Assembly: GCA_903873045.1 (NCBI GenBank)
Contig: CAIQND010000676.1
Coordinates: 1-5,595, forward strand
Length of the DNA: 5,595 nucleotides
Reading direction: 5' to 3'
From: an uncultured Methylococcaceae bacterium
GTDB taxonomy: Bacteria > Pseudomonadota > Gammaproteobacteria > Methylococcales > Methylomonadaceae
Shown: piece by piece, positions 4,654-5,595 of the stretch
Layout: every line of letters starts with the position of its first letter
How positions within the stretch are numbered: the stretch's first letter is position 1
The notes under the pieces: model-generated
Databases searched by the model: none
Told to the model about the DNA's origin: nothing
What the model saw: only the letters and a program-made list of their open reading frames with translations
Translations under genes and position numbers: made by a program

Positions 4654-5142
4654 ATGCCGGGTCAACTCGAACCTGAACAATTAAAATCTGATCTTATTCT
4701 GCCCACCATTATCCAGGGCATCATGCTAGCATTACTGATAACTTATATTATCGTCTGTCTGATTTTTGGCGACCAGATACAACAACCCCTGCCGGAAACT
4801 CAGCGAGTCCTGATTAGAACCCTACTGTACATAGTGGCCATCGCCACCTTGCCGTTGACTAATTTGCTTCGCTACATTCAACTGCGGCTTAATCAAACCA
4901 TGCCATACTCAAATACGGCACCCAGACTGGAGGCAAAAAAACGTTATTTAGTGACGGTTATTGTATCCATGTCACTGATTGAAAGCGTTGGGATTTTTGG
5001 CGTTGTGATGTTTATTTTAGGGGACAACTTTAATACGTTGTTTATATTTTCAGGCATAGCTGCCTTAGGACTGTTTTTATATCGGCCTAAACTGAATGAA
5101 TACGCGGCTATTGTTGAAGCGCTGACTACAGAAAAAACATGA
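4654..5142 (+). CDS. predicted four-helix inner-membrane protein, unknown function
   Basis: Counted from the upstream ATG at 4639, membrane helices lie at about 21-44 (LPTIIQGIMLALLITY...), 57-78 (VLIRTLLYIVAIATLPL...), 103-127 (YLVTVIVSMSLIESVGIFG...) and 132-149 (TLFIFSGIAALGLFLYRP). Between helices 2 and 3 is a polar loop of about 23 residues with RYIQLRLNQ and RLEAKKR, whose basic charge suggests a cytoplasmic loop with both ends also cytoplasmic. The segment LIESVGIFG in helix 3, with a glutamate inside the membrane, is reminiscent of the ion-binding helix of rotary ATPase c-type subunits, but the length and layout differ and I do not assign it there. The start at 4654 is preferred over 4639 because AGGA at 4644-4647 stands 6 nt before it, while 4639 has no ribosome site. 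It is transcribed away from the 177-residue gene and appears to be a single-gene unit. Confidence 0.78.
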   Translation: MPGQLEPEQLKSDLILPTIIQGIMLALLITYIIVCLIFGDQIQQPLPETQRVLIRTLLYIVAIATLPLTNLLRYIQLRLNQTMPYSNTAPRLEAKKRYLVTVIVSMSLIESVGIFGVVMFILGDNFNTLFIFSGIAALGLFLYRPKLNEYAAIVEALTTEKT

Positions 5143-5251
5143 ATGAGGGGAAGTCGGGTGCGCGATGCAGCCCCCCCCAGACATTAACTTAAACTATGAA
5201 CAATGAATAGCCTATTAACCACACATGAGCAGCAATATACAGGTATCGTCA

Positions 5252-5318
5252 CCGTAGAGACGCGATTTATCGCGTCCCTCGGGTTATCATTTAGACGCGA
5301 TAAATCGCGTCTCTACGG
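5252..5318. repeat. perfect 25-bp inverted repeat, REP-doublet with self-palindromic arms
   Basis: The arm 5252-5276 is exactly complementary to 5294-5318, with a 17-nt loop. Each arm contains GACGCGAT-TT-ATCGCGTC or its complement and can fold alone as an 8-bp hairpin, so the element can form either one long hairpin or two small ones. The arms carry GTAG at 5254-5257 and CTAC at 5313-5316, the same boundary tetranucleotides as the other doublets here, although the stem sequence is different. Perfect identity of the two arms suggests recent spread or conversion. Confidence 0.85.
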
Positions 5319-5365
5319 AGATTAATTTATGGTTGATAGGCATAAGGTTATTTCTGCGAAAGAAC

Positions 5366-5426
5366 TTACCCATTAGACGAATCCAATCGCTTGCTTGATT
5401 GGGAAAATTCTACTTTTAATGGGTAA
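5366..5426. repeat. nested inverted repeat of 61 bp
   Basis: TTACCCATTA (5366-5375) pairs perfectly with TAATGGGTAA (5417-5426). Inside, CCAATC (5383-5388) pairs with GATTGG (5397-5402) around an 8-nt loop, and AGA/TCT and GAAT/ATTC words between the stems could extend the fold. It has no GTAG head and belongs to a different class from the REP-doublets. It may be a small non-autonomous element or an RNA structure; nothing more can be said from sequence alone. Confidence 0.6.
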
Positions 5427-5464
5427 AATATTCTCCGGAAATCACCTAACTTCGGCATCTTGCT

Positions 5465-5485
5465 CCCTCTCCCTCTGGGAGAGGG
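5465..5485. repeat. CCCTCTCCC/GGGAGAGGG hairpin repeat
   Basis: A perfect 9-bp stem with the 3-nt loop TCT is followed by CTGGTGTGAGGGA. I recall this string, with its GGGAGAGGGCTGG core, as a very common intergenic repeat in many proteobacterial genomes. It is extragenic and has no T-run after it, so it is not an obvious terminator. Confidence 0.75.
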
Positions 5486-5595
5486 CTGGTGTGAGGGAAT
5501 ATAAATGGTCAAGTTATTTCATGCGCGGTCCTAACTTCTTTTTCAAAGAGGGGGACTGAATAAGTACTCCCAAAGAGCGAATAATGGGATATTGG

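Larger units (their letters stand above)
5143..5595. other. non-coding tail with several palindromic elements
   Basis: No gene is visible from 5143 to the end of the window on either strand. The stretch contains an eight-C tract (5171-5178), a long perfect palindrome (5252-5318), a nested inverted repeat (5366-5426), a CCCTCTCCC/GGGAGAGGG hairpin (5465-5485), and a CTTTTTCAAAGAGGGGG-containing segment near 5538-5554 that looks like a decayed short repeat. No terminator with a T-run follows the membrane-protein gene. Confidence 0.6.

Overview
The window is AT-rich bacterial DNA from an accessory or intergenic-rich part of a chromosome. It holds seven credible genes, separated by an unusual density of short palindromic repeats. 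Type II signal peptides with LSGC lipoboxes and Shine-Dalgarno sites fit a Gram-negative host. The GTAG-headed REP-like palindromes and the CCCTCTCCC/GGGAGAGGG element are of a kind I associate with gammaproteobacteria such as Methylococcales or Thiotrichales. That placement is a recollection of style, not a demonstrated assignment.

Layout. On the minus strand at the left edge is a ParD/CopG-type antitoxin followed after 5 nt by a ParE-type toxin. The toxin's last 20 codons lie inside a REP-doublet (11-90). A plausible promoter and a near-perfect 21-bp palindrome precede the antitoxin gene. Positions 687-1240 carry no gene. They hold two diverged copies of a repeat ending in CTGACCCCA, the first interrupted by a palindromic element of about 120 bp. 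Two plus-strand lipoprotein genes of unknown function follow (1299-2518). The first has a 13-bp tandem duplication just upstream that appears to have cut it off from an older in-frame start. Next is a small acidic protein resembling the CcbP calcium-binding family (2701-3144), flanked by direct repeats of about 105 bp, the right one forming a complete REP-doublet. Two minus-strand genes of unknown function (4477 to 3343) probably form a transcription unit. A divergent plus-strand gene encodes a four-helix membrane protein (4654-5142). The last 450 bp are non-coding and hold three separate palindromic elements.

How it works together. The clear functional unit is the toxin-antitoxin pair, and the toxin end looks damaged. 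The two lipoproteins probably act together at the outer membrane. The most unusual feature of the window is the repeat population: at least three REP-doublets, one half element and several other inverted repeats. Each of the GTAG-headed elements starts with GTAG and/or ends with CTAC, the signature expected of elements mobilised by a REP-associated tyrosine transposase (RAYT), but no such gene is present here. I found no convincing new defence or biosynthetic system.
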